A stretch of 64,000 bases of DNA, from the NCBI RefSeq assembly GCF_016765695.1, contig NZ_JAETGO010000043.1:1-64000 (forward strand). The letters are read 5' to 3'. The notes below the pieces were generated by a model. The model had not been told where the DNA came from. It did no database searches and saw only the letters and a program-made list of their open reading frames with translations. Below, piece after piece: positions 1 to 8,063 of the stretch. Position 1 is the first letter of the stretch. Each line of letters starts with the position of its first letter. This stretch comes from Sporosalibacterium faouarense. GTDB lineage: Bacteria > Bacillota > Clostridia > Tissierellales > VENL01. The position numbers were made by a program, and so were the translations under genes.

Positions 1-142
1 TCAATTCTACCTCGCTGACTTTCTGTCTACGCTTAAAATATTATGTCACCATAATATCTCCAAAACTCGATACAGGGCTGTTGGCTAGATTTACCCTGAC
101 GGGATTCACACCCGCTAGAATGTACGCCCTGCCAGGACGCAC
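1..142 (-). mobile_element. Group II intron, 5' end (partial, probably class C)
   Basis: Read on the minus strand from 142, this stretch begins with GTGCG, the canonical group II intron 5' end. It continues with short paired segments typical of domain I of bacterial class C introns, including the hairpin GCGGGTGTGAATCCCGT and the CCAACAGCCCTG segment. The rest of the intron, including any reverse transcriptase, lies left of the window. G+C is clearly higher than in the neighbouring genes, consistent with a structured RNA of foreign origin. Class C introns insert next to hairpins such as terminators or integron attC sites; the 5' exon here holds GACTAAC, an attC core-like heptamer. I rely on sequence resemblance, not on a folded model. 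Confidence 0.62.
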
Positions 143-207
143 CGCAAATATAGTGTTAGTCGATGTGGTTTATACTAAAACTTTTGTTTTGCTAGATTGA
201 CCTCAGC

Positions 208-930
208 TTATCTATTTTCAAATAAGTATGCTACACTAACAGGTTCGTCTACTTTATTTGCAACAAAAACTAGTATATATTTATCTGTCTCATATTCAAT
301 AGTACACTCACCATCATAAAGTTCCATTGCTTCATTCTGAGTTGAATTTCTCTGATAACTTGGCTCTCCTAATACAGAAATAATTTCTTTAAAATTCATT
401 CCAAGTTTCACATTACAAATTTCTTTGTCATCACCATAAATACCTATCCACATAACATCTGCATATTCAATTTTTCCATCATTTAAAGATGTATAAGTTG
501 AAAAAACAACGCCTTTATCATCATATGCTAAGTACAATCCCCCCATAAAGTTATCATACCTATCAGGCATACCCCATTTTTCCACAATATCACGACTATA
601 TGTTCCAATTCCAAATTCTATACCTTCCAACTTTCCTTCTTTCACTTGTTTAAATAAAGGATTGTCTTCATGATTTAAAGGTTTTTCAACTTCATAAGTG
701 TTTTTGGAACCATTTTCAATCTCTTGTTCTTCATCTCCATAGTTTCTCGTTTTGTTTTTTTCTTCTTCAGAGTTATTCTGATTTTCGATTTCTAATTCAT
801 TATCAAATTGAGTATCTAAACCTTTATTCTCTACACTGCCATTTGTCTTATACTTAGTTACATGTCTTTGACAAGCTGTTAAAATAATAATACATATTAA
901 AATATATAGAGTAATTGATATTTTTCTCAT
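208..930 (-). CDS. Lipoprotein, DUF4309/YjgB-like
   Basis: A 240-residue secreted lipoprotein. Residues 1-20 form a lipoprotein signal peptide with a lipobox (LTAC) ending at Cys20. A charged, low-complexity Asn/Glu linker follows to about residue 90. The folded C-terminal part has two related segments (GIGTYSRDIVEKWGMP and VKLGMNFKEIISVLGEP) resembling the internal duplication of DUF4309/YjgB proteins. The start has GGGGAG eight bases upstream. It lies between the attC-like hairpin and the group II intron and may be the cargo of an integron-type cassette. Function is unknown; extracellular membrane attachment is the only firm inference. Confidence 0.75.
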   Translation of the reverse strand: MRKISITLYILICIIILTACQRHVTKYKTNGSVENKGLDTQFDNELEIENQNNSEEEKNKTRNYGDEEQEIENGSKNTYEVEKPLNHEDNPLFKQVKEGKLEGIEFGIGTYSRDIVEKWGMPDRYDNFMGGLYLAYDDKGVVFSTYTSLNDGKIEYADVMWIGIYGDDKEICNVKLGMNFKEIISVLGEPSYQRNSTQNEAMELYDGECTIEYETDKYILVFVANKVDEPVSVAYLFENR

Positions 931-1003
931 ATAATTTTTCTCCCCTAATTAAATTCCTAATATTCTTAGTAACTTTTCTAATTCGCACATTGTTTTCCAT
1001 GTT

Positions 1004-1076
1004 GACTAACATCTCGGTGTTGCCGATGTACACATCAATCCGCTTTTCTGTGCATGTTGGCAACACTTTGTTAGAT
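1004..1076 (-). repeat. attC-like integron recombination hairpin
   Basis: An imperfect palindrome of 73 bases between two minus-strand genes. On the minus strand it opens with ATCTAAC, followed by AAA, then arm GTGTTGCC (1024-1017 partner at 1066-1059), and closes with GGCAACAC, a six-base spacer and GTTAGTC. Inner arms ATG-CACA and TGTG-CAT extend the stem with a two-base bulge. Order and sizes match attC: R'' (RYYYAAC), L'', L', R' (GTTRRRY; the last purine is T here). On the plus strand the closing heptamer GTTAGAT fits GTTRRRY perfectly, so orientation is not certain. There is no T tract, so a terminator is less likely. Confidence 0.6.
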
Positions 1077-1142
1077 GAAGTTCTTTCAGTCACTCCAAAG
1101 GAATACCTCAGTATAATTAATCATCAGTAATTTCTAAATTAT

Positions 1143-1967
1143 TTATATTTTTTTTACCATACTATATGATTTATAACCTCTTGGATCATTCTCTTTTATT
1201 AATACTATCTTGTATCCTAATTTATCATAGAATTTTTCTGCTTGAAACTCTACTGTACCTAAATTAATGCTATAGACATTTAGCTCTTTTGCTTTTTCCT
1301 CTATTTTATACATAAGATTTTTACCAATTCCATTTCCTCTATATTTTTCATCAACTACAAGCCAACCTATATACATTGAATCTTCAGTAATTATCCCATG
1401 AACTCCTCCAACAAAATCATCATCATCTAATGCAACAAACATTATATTTCTTTCTTCCATTGGATAAATATTATTATCTCTATTAAATCTCTCTATTTGA
1501 TTTAATATAATAGCATTATATTTATCTATTTTTTCAGTAACAGCTATAACTTCTATCTGAGCATTACTTTCTATATGAAAATCAATATTCTTCAAATAGA
1601 AATATCTAGTTGTTCTTGGTGTTTTTTCTGTAATTCCTCCAATATCAAAACCAATAGACTTAAAATCTTCTACTCTAGATTCAACTTCTATATATAATTT
1701 CATACCTACTGCTTTATTTTTATAGTAATGACTAACTTCTGAAATCAACTTTTTTAAAACATCAATATCCTCATAAAACATACTACCAATACTTACCCAA
1801 TCCCAAGAATAATTTGTACATACACTTCCAACCAATTTTTCACCATCAATAGCATAAAAGTATTCAGTTGATGAATCTTTTTCACCAGTATATTTTAAAT
1901 TGTAAGCTCTTAATTTTTTTATCAGTTCATCTTTATATTTAAAATTTTTATCCTCTATATACCTCAT
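1143..1967 (-). CDS. GNAT family N-acetyltransferase
   Basis: A 274-residue cytoplasmic protein. The C-terminal half carries a typical GNAT acetyl-CoA site: the beta-strand pair GGVHGIITEDSMYIGWLVVD is followed by the pyrophosphate-binding loop YRGNGIGKNL and the late motif EKFYDKLGYK. The N-terminal half looks like a second, degenerate GNAT fold, so this may be a double-domain enzyme. The start has GGGGGG eight bases upstream. The attC-like hairpin lies just downstream, which fits the abundance of acetyltransferases among integron cassettes. The substrate cannot be read from sequence. Confidence 0.85.
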   Translation of the reverse strand: MRYIEDKNFKYKDELIKKLRAYNLKYTGEKDSSTEYFYAIDGEKLVGSVCTNYSWDWVSIGSMFYEDIDVLKKLISEVSHYYKNKAVGMKLYIEVESRVEDFKSIGFDIGGITEKTPRTTRYFYLKNIDFHIESNAQIEVIAVTEKIDKYNAIILNQIERFNRDNNIYPMEERNIMFVALDDDDFVGGVHGIITEDSMYIGWLVVDEKYRGNGIGKNLMYKIEEKAKELNVYSINLGTVEFQAEKFYDKLGYKIVLIKENDPRGYKSYSMVKKI

Positions 1968-2385
1968 TTTATCCCCCCAAAAGTTTGTAAATTTCTTGCA
2001 TCAGGAAATTCAAATAATTGTTTAAAAAATCGTCTCATATTTATAGAAAAAAGCACAGATACTTGTGGTATGGCTCATCTTATCGCAAGTAATTAATTTA
2101 ACTTGTCTGTTAATATAACCCCCAGGTTTACCTTTATCAAATTATATTATTAATTAAATTGAATACTTTGACCCTCTATGAAAGAATTTTATCTAGCAAA
2201 TATCTATCCTATTAGTACTTACAAATGAACTTAGATATCTCAACTACCAAAGTAAAATACTTCTTATCTTAGGTCTTATTATATTATTAAGAATGATAAT
2301 TAATATTAATTCTACTTAATGTGTTGATGTACACATATCTGCAGTTCCTTCATTTTCCAATGCTACTAAGGACCTTCTTATATCT
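1968..2385. other. A+T-rich intergenic stretch without a gene
   Basis: No supported ORF, RNA gene or terminator. At 2321-2338 a short hairpin (ATGTG...CACAT) shares the string GATGTACACAT with the centre of the attC-like site at 1004-1076. It may be a decayed copy, but it has no core heptamers. The rest is featureless A+T-rich sequence upstream of the acetyltransferase gene and presumably holds its promoter. Confidence 0.4.
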
Positions 2386-3264
2386 TCATGACCTACCTTC
2401 GGTTTTTGATTCTATAAAAGTCTTATTGGCCTCTCTTGTAAATTTTCTAGGTGTCCATTCATTCTCTGTTTCAGCGAACAAAAATTTAGAAATAATATTG
2501 CTATTAATATGCTCTCTATTATTTATAATAAATGTCTCCATTTCTTTTTTAGAAGGAAATACTATGCCTATTGCACTTTCTAAATTTATTTTTTTGTAAA
2601 TCTTTAAAATATGCAATCCATCACAGCAAGTGTCATAAAGTTTTTTTACTTTATTTGAAGAGAAATAAATTCTTACTCCTGGACTATATCTCAAATCCAA
2701 ATTGAAGTTCAATTTACTATATTGTCTGGACGCTACTACTTTTTCTGGTGATAAGCTGTCTATTGAAGCTAAATCAATATAATCTAAAAAATCGTGAGGT
2801 TCTCTTAATTTTCCTCTTATAGTTTTTACGGTTCTATTCATTTTGATTAATTCATTGTAACTTAATAAAGCATTATCCTTAACTATTTGCTTAAAATTAT
2901 TTATTGCTGTTGAGTGACAAAGATACTTTGGTAAATTTATTAATTCTTCATAATCTTCCATTGAAATATTTCCACCAAAAATATTATATAAATCATATAC
3001 CTGTTCTTTCTTCTTTGCCCACAAAACTACTTTTCTTTTATTTTTTCTCTCATAATTTAAAACTCTTTTTATACGTGTAAGATTCTTTTCAATCCCAACA
3101 CACCATATTCCCCATGGACTTCTTCCCATAAGCTCACCTTTATCCATCAAACATATAAGTGTATCGTATCCTAAATCAACACCTAGCCTTTCTGCTTCTC
3201 GCCTATTTTGGGGCCAAACCTTCTCATCGAATGTGTTAAAATATTCTAGCTTTCTTTCATACAT
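2386..3264 (-). CDS. Hypothetical protein, possible ADP-ribosyltransferase-like fold
   Basis: A 292-residue soluble protein I do not recognise with confidence. A middle segment, LCHSTAINNFKQIVKDNALL, resembles the H-x-T...I...G-L-L entry of DarT/PARP-like and tRNA 2'-phosphotransferase-like folds (substrate-bound His, then a helix and a short turn). A following GVRIYFSS strand could fit the same fold. No catalytic triad can be assigned safely. The N-terminal 120 residues are basic and Trp-rich. The start has GAGGTGG upstream. Its promoter region at 3391-3434 is shared with two other genes of this island. A toxin or nucleic-acid-modifying role is possible but unproven; no obvious partner antitoxin lies next to it. 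Confidence 0.45.
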   Translation of the reverse strand: MYERKLEYFNTFDEKVWPQNRREAERLGVDLGYDTLICLMDKGELMGRSPWGIWCVGIEKNLTRIKRVLNYERKNKRKVVLWAKKKEQVYDLYNIFGGNISMEDYEELINLPKYLCHSTAINNFKQIVKDNALLSYNELIKMNRTVKTIRGKLREPHDFLDYIDLASIDSLSPEKVVASRQYSKLNFNLDLRYSPGVRIYFSSNKVKKLYDTCCDGLHILKIYKKINLESAIGIVFPSKKEMETFIINNREHINSNIISKFLFAETENEWTPRKFTREANKTFIESKTEGRS

Positions 3265-3390
3265 AAAACCACCTCACTCAGGCATAAATATCTGAAATAG
3301 TATAAATTGGATAATCTTACACCAAATATTTATATGCTATATAGTTATGAAATCCCCATAGATAATTAATTATCTCTTAACTTATGTCAT

Positions 3391-3434
3391 ATTATATCAT
3401 TAGTAAAGTTTGGTATTTGTTGTAAAATGTCGAA
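3391..3434 (-). promoter_or_regulatory. Island promoter copy 1 (TCGACA-N31-TGATATAAT)
   Basis: On the minus strand TTCGACA (3434-3428) is followed after exactly 31 bases by TATAAT (3396-3391), with an extended -10 (TGA before it) and no recognisable -35. The same design occurs at 4657-4699 and 6565-6608. TTCGACA equals the Spo0A 0A-box core. It would drive the unknown gene ending at 2386. Confidence 0.5.
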
Positions 3435-3475
3435 AATCCAATTATATTCTTAATCCTTTTTCCACTATTTTTAGC

Positions 3476-3508
3476 AAATAAAAAACACTACCTTTCTAGG
3501 CAGCGTTT
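3476..3508 (-). terminator. Rho-independent terminator, sigK-type repeat
   Basis: Minus-strand stem AAACGCTGCC/GGTAGTGTTT with loop TAGAAA and a T run. It follows the stop at 3527. Near-identical hairpins occur at 4754-4782 and 7271-7301. Confidence 0.8.
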
Positions 3509-3526
3509 AACTTTAGATTTTAATTA

Positions 3527-3874
3527 TTATAACTTCCAAATAATTTTTTTCTCAGACGTTCCCATCCTATTTATAAAAGACTGTTCTATCTTAAGAATAG
3601 CCCACCCTTCTTTTTCTTCACCCTCTAATAAGTATTTTATCTTATATGGAACATATATCGAGCCATCGTCTTCTAACTCTGAACTGTAAGGACAGTCTAT
3701 TTTCTTAGACTTGGTTGCACTAATTATTTTAGCACCAAAGGATTTAATCTCAGTTTCTAACATTTTAATACGTTCATCCCGATTTTGTTTAGGTGTACCT
3801 AAAACCTTCATCATACAATAAAATACGATTAAAATACTAATTATAATAGCTCCAATAATAACAGAATTGCTCAT
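3527..3874 (-). CDS. Small single-pass membrane protein, unknown
   Basis: A 115-residue protein with one N-terminal membrane segment (about residues 4-23, IIGAIIISILIVFYCMMKVL) and a soluble, mostly beta-stranded tail. No cleavage site is evident, so it is probably anchored with the tail either side of the membrane. The start has AAGGAGGAG at ideal spacing. It is followed by a strong terminator at 3476-3508. No family assignment is possible by eye. Confidence 0.6.
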   Translation of the reverse strand: MSNSVIIGAIIISILIVFYCMMKVLGTPKQNRDERIKMLETEIKSFGAKIISATKSKKIDCPYSSELEDDGSIYVPYKIKYLLEGEEKEGWAILKIEQSFINRMGTSEKKIIWKL

Positions 3875-3982
3875 TTTTCTCCTCCTTGAATGGCTTTAAT
3901 TTTAGTTATATAATTCAAATTTCTGGGATAACTCATGGGTAATCCTTTTATAATTGATGAATTTCGTTCATTTTTTATTCCT

Positions 3983-4531
3983 TTACATACTACTTAATAA
4001 TTCTGATAAAGAAATTGCTTCATCTCTTAATATAGAATATTTTTTCAAATCAGTTGCCACACCTCTGATATAGCATGATTTTCTGTTTATACCTTCAAGT
4101 ACATAACCACACTTTGTTGCTACTTTCTGTGCTCCAATATTATCAACAGATGTACTTAGTTCTAATCTTTCTATAGGATGTGACTCAAACATGTATGATG
4201 TGTACAGCTTTAATGCTTCTGTTGCATATCCATTTTTTCTATTTTCCTTCTTATAAATCAATAAACCTATCTCATAACCTGTTGAATAAATAGAACCTTT
4301 GAAATGTTGTATCATACCAATAATATTATCTTGTTTATCAGTTATGAGCAGTATAGAATATTCTTTCTTTACCAGTCCAAATTCTTGAAATTGCTTTTCT
4401 AATTGAGCTTTGGATCTCAATGTTAAATCAGAGTATAGACCTTTTTCAGATACATCATTTTGTAATTTGTTCATCTTTTCTAAGTCACTTTCTTCAACAA
4501 GTCTTAAATTGATTAAATTCCCCTTTATCAT
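3983..4531 (-). CDS. GNAT acetyltransferase, RimJ/RimL type
   Basis: A 182-residue enzyme of the RimJ/RimL/SpeG branch: LRLVEESDLEKM at the N terminus, the acyl-CoA loop KKENRKNGYATEAL in the middle, and NIGAQKVATKCGYVLEG near the C terminus, where AQ-VA-KCGY is the hallmark of the family. It would acetylate a protein N terminus or a small amine such as an antibiotic or spermidine; the substrate is not determinable. The start has GAGGGGGA upstream. The island promoter at 4657-4699 lies about 125 bases upstream. Confidence 0.88.
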   Translation of the reverse strand: MIKGNLINLRLVEESDLEKMNKLQNDVSEKGLYSDLTLRSKAQLEKQFQEFGLVKKEYSILLITDKQDNIIGMIQHFKGSIYSTGYEIGLLIYKKENRKNGYATEALKLYTSYMFESHPIERLELSTSVDNIGAQKVATKCGYVLEGINRKSCYIRGVATDLKKYSILRDEAISLSELLSSM

Positions 4532-4656
4532 ATATATATTTCCCCCTCTTCACTTCTATATAATTATTTATAGGCATAATCTATTGCATCTGCATTAGCA
4601 ACACAAATGGCTTCCTTTGACTTTTTTCACCTCACAAATCTTGAGCTTATATCAAA

Positions 4657-4699
4657 ATTATATCACTATTCAATTCTGTTGTTTACTAAAAATTGTCGA
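4657..4699 (-). promoter_or_regulatory. Island promoter copy 2 (TCGACA-N31-TGATATAAT)
   Basis: TCGACA (4699-4694) and TATAAT (4662-4657) are 31 bases apart on the minus strand, with TGA before the -10. Upstream bases AAGAATATAATTG are also identical to copy 1, so about 75 bases are related. It drives the RimJ/RimL-type gene. Confidence 0.5.
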
Positions 4700-4753
4700 G
4701 AGTTCAATTATATTCTTTATTTTCCTTTCTTTATGCTATATATAAGTTTATTG

Positions 4754-4782
4754 AAAAACACCACCCTCACAGGCAGTGTTTT
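4754..4782 (-). terminator. Rho-independent terminator, sigK-type repeat
   Basis: Minus-strand stem AAAACACTGCC/GGTGGTGTTTT with loop TGTGAG and a T run. It lies 175 bases beyond the stop of the acetyltransferase gene at 4957 and is almost identical to the hairpin after sigK. Confidence 0.8.
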
Positions 4783-4956
4783 AAATAAACTTTATGTTTC
4801 TCATATATATTTCATAAGACCTTTATTACAAAGACCCTCTCAAGAAATCATCTGATTTCTATATACTGAAAGTACTCCTTTTTTCCCCTATAGATATTAT
4901 ATTGAATTAAGAGTAATTCTAAAAACAAGCTATTTCTTTTAAAAATATTCATTAAT

Positions 4957-5817
4957 TTACAATTTGGCTGTAAGACATTCATAGTTGCTATGCACTTTAA
5001 ATCCTAGTTTTTTTGAATACTCGAAAGCATTATTATCATTAGACTCAATAAAGAAGAGTACATTTTCTATATTATGATTTTTAAAACCATCTTTTAGTAC
5101 CGCAGTAATTAAATCTTCTTCAATACCTTTATTGGTCATATCTTTATCAATAGCTAAAGAAAAAATCTCTAGCTCATCTGGAGCCATCTTACTCTTTTTA
5201 GCAGCAATACTTCCCCTTATTTGAGAATCTGACCAATATGAATATATAATCCAATTATTGAAATCACCTTTTATTCTCGAACTATTCCAATAAATATCAG
5301 TTTCATTTGAATCATGATATTCTCCAAATGATGTATAATTAGTCTGATTGATTTTTATTATAGAGTGTTGTAAACTACTTGGTCTAAACTCATTTCTTTT
5401 AATCCTTTGATCAATACTTGAGTCAACTATTTGAAAGCCATGACTTAATAAACAGTTAATTGATTTTTTATTTTCTTTAGTATAACCTATATAAATCTCA
5501 TAACCTTTATATTTCTCATGTAAATATTCTATAAATGTTGGCATTACTATATCAATATTATCTTTAATAAATATTGAACTTGTTTGTAAATATAAATCAC
5601 TTTTTAACACATTAAGATAAATAACACCTATTAATTCATTATCAATGAAAAATCCAAGCAATTCATCGTCTGGATATTTTGAAATTTGATTAAACTTATC
5701 TAAAAATTCTTCTTGAGAATTTCGCAATGGATAACTATTAGTCGACGGACTTTTTGAAAGTGAATATGCAAGATTTACTGCTACTTCTATCTCATTTTCT
5801 TCCAATTTTCTTAACAT
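4957..5817 (-). CDS. GNAT acetyltransferase, tandem-domain
   Basis: A 286-residue protein that looks like two GNAT halves: residues 1-140 (GFFIDNELIGVIYL followed by a helix) and residues 165-286, where ELEIFSLAIDKDMTNKGIEEDLI replaces the usual R/Q-x-x-G-x-G/A loop and AFEYSKKLGFKVHS is the terminal motif. The degenerate CoA loop (KDMTNKGI) makes activity uncertain. AAGGGGG precedes the start by about 11 bases. It is the second of three unrelated acetyltransferases in 5 kb. Confidence 0.7.
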   Translation of the reverse strand: MLRKLEENEIEVAVNLAYSLSKSPSTNSYPLRNSQEEFLDKFNQISKYPDDELLGFFIDNELIGVIYLNVLKSDLYLQTSSIFIKDNIDIVMPTFIEYLHEKYKGYEIYIGYTKENKKSINCLLSHGFQIVDSSIDQRIKRNEFRPSSLQHSIIKINQTNYTSFGEYHDSNETDIYWNSSRIKGDFNNWIIYSYWSDSQIRGSIAAKKSKMAPDELEIFSLAIDKDMTNKGIEEDLITAVLKDGFKNHNIENVLFFIESNDNNAFEYSKKLGFKVHSNYECLTAKL

Positions 5818-5916
5818 CTTTTGTTTTCCCCCTTTGTTAATGCATCTCAGTAAGATGATTATCTGTTATCTAGTTGTGACTAAAGTTAATCGGAACCATC
5901 ACTCCACTATGTATTT

Positions 5917-6508
5917 CTACTGAATAATGTTTCCACTTTTATCATAAAACTTATATTGTATATTATTTGTCTTTCCATCTAAATCTTCAAAATAATTAAT
6001 AAAAGGATTATCTGAAACCTTTTTCGATAGCATTACCCCATTACCCATAATTTGTTGTATTTCAGCTAACTGAGGATTATTACTAATAATTAAATTTGTA
6101 GTGGTTAAATAGTATAGTAATGTTTTCAATATCTTTCGCCATATTATTAATATTCTTTTCTGATGGATATTGGTCCCTATTCTCACTTAATAAGTCATCT
6201 CCCCACCAATTTATGACCGAGCTATAGAAACTAAAGAATTCTTCACCCTTTCCATATCCGTCTAGATAATTCAATAGGTATTCTGACATAGTCTCCAATT
6301 CATTTGCCGCTTTATAAAGATATTTTGCTTTTTTTTCTTTTCGATTTACTTTCTTAACCATATTTAAATCTCCTAAAGCATCACTTATACATCTGTTTAT
6401 TTTAATTCTTTCTGCTTTAATTTTTTCTGAGAAATATTTGTTATATTTTTCATTTTTTTTGTCAATTTCATTAATTTTCTTTATGATTTCTAATTTCGTA
6501 TTCTTCAA
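5917..6508 (-). pseudogene. Unknown gene interrupted by a probable frameshift
   Basis: Two overlapping minus-strand reading frames join into one plausible product. Frame one starts at TTG 6508, with AGAAGGTG upstream, and encodes a helical, Lys/Glu-rich protein ending about 6083. Near 6110 a second frame continues as ISNNPQLAEIQQIMGNG to 5917. The first frame ends abruptly in NHYKFNY, and the second has no ribosome site of its own. A single-base indel would fuse them into a protein of about 195 residues. No family is recognised. The island promoter at 6565-6608 is correctly placed. A sequencing error or two separate small genes cannot be excluded. Confidence 0.5.
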
Positions 6509-6564
6509 GAATTCACCTTCTTTCGATGATATAAAATTAGATAACATTAGCTACAATTAAACTG

Positions 6565-6608
6565 ATTATATCATTACTAATCTGAAAAATTAGTTTTAAT
6601 TTGTCGAA
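6565..6608 (-). promoter_or_regulatory. Island promoter copy 3 (TCGACA-N31-TGATATAAT)
   Basis: TTCGACA (6608-6602) and TATAAT (6570-6565) are 31 bases apart on the minus strand, with the extended -10 TGATATAAT, exactly as in copies 1 and 2. It sits 57 bases before the TTG start at 6508. Confidence 0.5.
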
Positions 6609-6786
6609 CCAAATTGTTTCTAGTATAAAGTTTATTAACATCTGATTTAGATATATCCATAGAAGACATTTTATTGCCTATACATACATCAGAGTGAATT
6701 TTTCATAATTTAAACTTCTAATCCATTTCTGATTTTATATAGGACTATTTCAATATTTACTAATGTTTAAATAATCTCAAAAAAAT

Positions 6787-6815
6787 AAAAAAGATAGGTT
6801 TAATCCTATCTTTTT
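6787..6815 (-). terminator. Rho-independent terminator
   Basis: Stem AAAAAGATAGG/CCTATCTTTTT with a short ATTAAA loop and T tract, just past the stop of the small gene at 6847. Confidence 0.8.
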
Positions 6816-6846
6816 ATTTATAAAATACATTTTATTTAAATTTATT

Positions 6847-7056
6847 TTATACAATAATCTTGCAGTTGTTTCTTCCATATTCAGTGGCTAAGTTACAAAC
6901 TTTTTTACCATTTTTTAATAATGTCCACGTGCTAACTGCTACTCCGCCATGATTATCTACAGTCAATACATCCCCCTTTTTAGCTCCTATTTCCATAACA
7001 GCAGGAATGTCTTCGATTACCTCAAACTTAGTGTCTCTAATTTCTTGAATACTCAT
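6847..7056 (-). CDS. Small hypothetical protein (69 aa)
   Basis: A 69-residue acidic/neutral protein, likely a small beta barrel judging by alternating hydrophobic residues (KFEVIEDIPAV, KGDVLTVDNHGGVAVSTWTL). It has no signal or membrane segment. A good ribosome site (AAGGAGG) and its own terminator support a real gene. I do not recognise the family. The 297-base gap upstream (7057-7353) holds the sigK terminator and A+T-rich sequence, presumably with its promoter. Confidence 0.6.
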   Translation of the reverse strand: MSIQEIRDTKFEVIEDIPAVMEIGAKKGDVLTVDNHGGVAVSTWTLLKNGKKVCNLATEYGRNNCKIIV

Positions 7057-7270
7057 ATTTTACAAAAATACCTCCTTAAATTATAAACGGCTTATTTTAC
7101 TTAAAAGTTATTTATTATTTTTACATATAAGCCATTATTATTACCTTACCCCATAAAATTAAGACAAAACATTTTTCAACTAATTATCCTTACATTATAA
7201 ATGATAACATTTAACCAAGCATCTTTTCAAATCTACTACAGTTTTAGGTAGTTTTTAGCAACTGACTCTC

Positions 7271-7301
7271 AAAAAAACACCACCCTAACAGGCAGTGTTT
7301 T
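7271..7301 (-). terminator. sigK terminator
   Basis: Minus-strand stem AAACACTGCC/GGTGGTGTTT, loop TGTTAG, seven T residues. It is the presumed parent of the copies at 4754-4782 and 3476-3508. Confidence 0.85.
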
Positions 7302-7353
7302 CCCCCAAATGTATTTAATTTAAACTATTCTAAATCATATCTATATACTACTT

Positions 7354-8055
7354 CTACTTACAGCAAAATGCTTTACTTAACTTTTTCACTGCTCTCTTTT
7401 CAATTCTAGACACATAAGACCTTGATATTCCCAATCTTTTTGCTATTTCTCTTTGGGTCTTACACCCTTCACTGGTTAATCCATATCTTAATAAGATGAT
7501 TATCTTTTCTCTGTCCTTTAAGCATTTACTCATCTTCTGATACAATTTCTTAACTTGGATTTTTAAATCAACCTCATCGATTACATCATCAGCATCTGAT
7601 CCTAATATATCCATCAAAGAAATCTCATTGCCCTCTTTATCAATTCCTATTGGATCTTGAAGTGATACTTCTGATCTTGTTTTCTTGCTTGATCTTATAG
7701 TCATCAATATTTCATTATCTATACATCTAGCTGCATAGGTAGCCAGCCTAGTTCCTTTATCTCTATCAAAGGTAGCTATAGCTTTTATTAGACCAATTGT
7801 TCCAATGGAAATCAAATCGTCTTGGTCCCTTCCTGTATTATGATATTTCTTTACTATATGTGCTACCAAGCGAAGATTTCTCTCTATAAGTATATTTTTT
7901 GCTTCTTCATCGCCTTCCTCGTATCTCATTAAATATAGTTCTTCATCTTCTGGTGATAATGGTTGCGGAAATGAATTGTTATTAGAGATGTATCCTACTA
8001 GTAGAAAAACTGGTTTTAATAGGACCCCTAGTAATGTTAACAACTCGACCAACAT
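7354..8055 (-). CDS. sigK: RNA polymerase sigma-K factor
   Basis: Late mother-cell sporulation sigma factor, 233 residues. The hydrophobic N-terminal 20 residues ([19 protein letters not shown]) are the pro-sequence removed by the SpoIVFB protease. Region 2 follows with [13 protein letters not shown] and [13 protein letters not shown], and region 4 with RYGL and the helix-turn-helix [20 protein letters not shown]. The gene is uninterrupted, so there is no skin element in it. I chose ATG 8055 because GGAGGTG lies ten bases upstream; an in-frame ATG 18 bases earlier overlaps that ribosome site. A 19-bp inverted repeat covers the ribosome site. The glycan/sulfation locus at 35-50 kb carries promoters matching this factor. 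Confidence 0.96.
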   Translation of the reverse strand: MLVELLTLLGVLLKPVFLLVGYISNNNSFPQPLSPEDEELYLMRYEEGDEEAKNILIERNLRLVAHIVKKYHNTGRDQDDLISIGTIGLIKAIATFDRDKGTRLATYAARCIDNEILMTIRSSKKTRSEVSLQDPIGIDKEGNEISLMDILGSDADDVIDEVDLKIQVKKLYQKMSKCLKDREKIIILLRYGLTSEGCKTQREIAKRLGISRSYVSRIEKRAVKKLSKAFCCK

Positions 8056-8063
8056 GAGAAAAT

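Noticed and set aside
854-1093. A 79-residue minus-strand frame over the attC-like hairpin
   Set aside because: It has no ribosome site, is not like a protein in composition, and runs through the palindrome and the start of the lipoprotein gene.
2319-2350. A second attC-like site
   Set aside because: It shares GTGTTG and GATGTACACAT with the site at 1004-1076 but lacks both core heptamers and the paired L arm; at most a decayed fragment.
7354-8055. Skin-element interruption of sigK
   Set aside because: The reading frame is continuous from pro-sequence to region 4, with all motifs in order.
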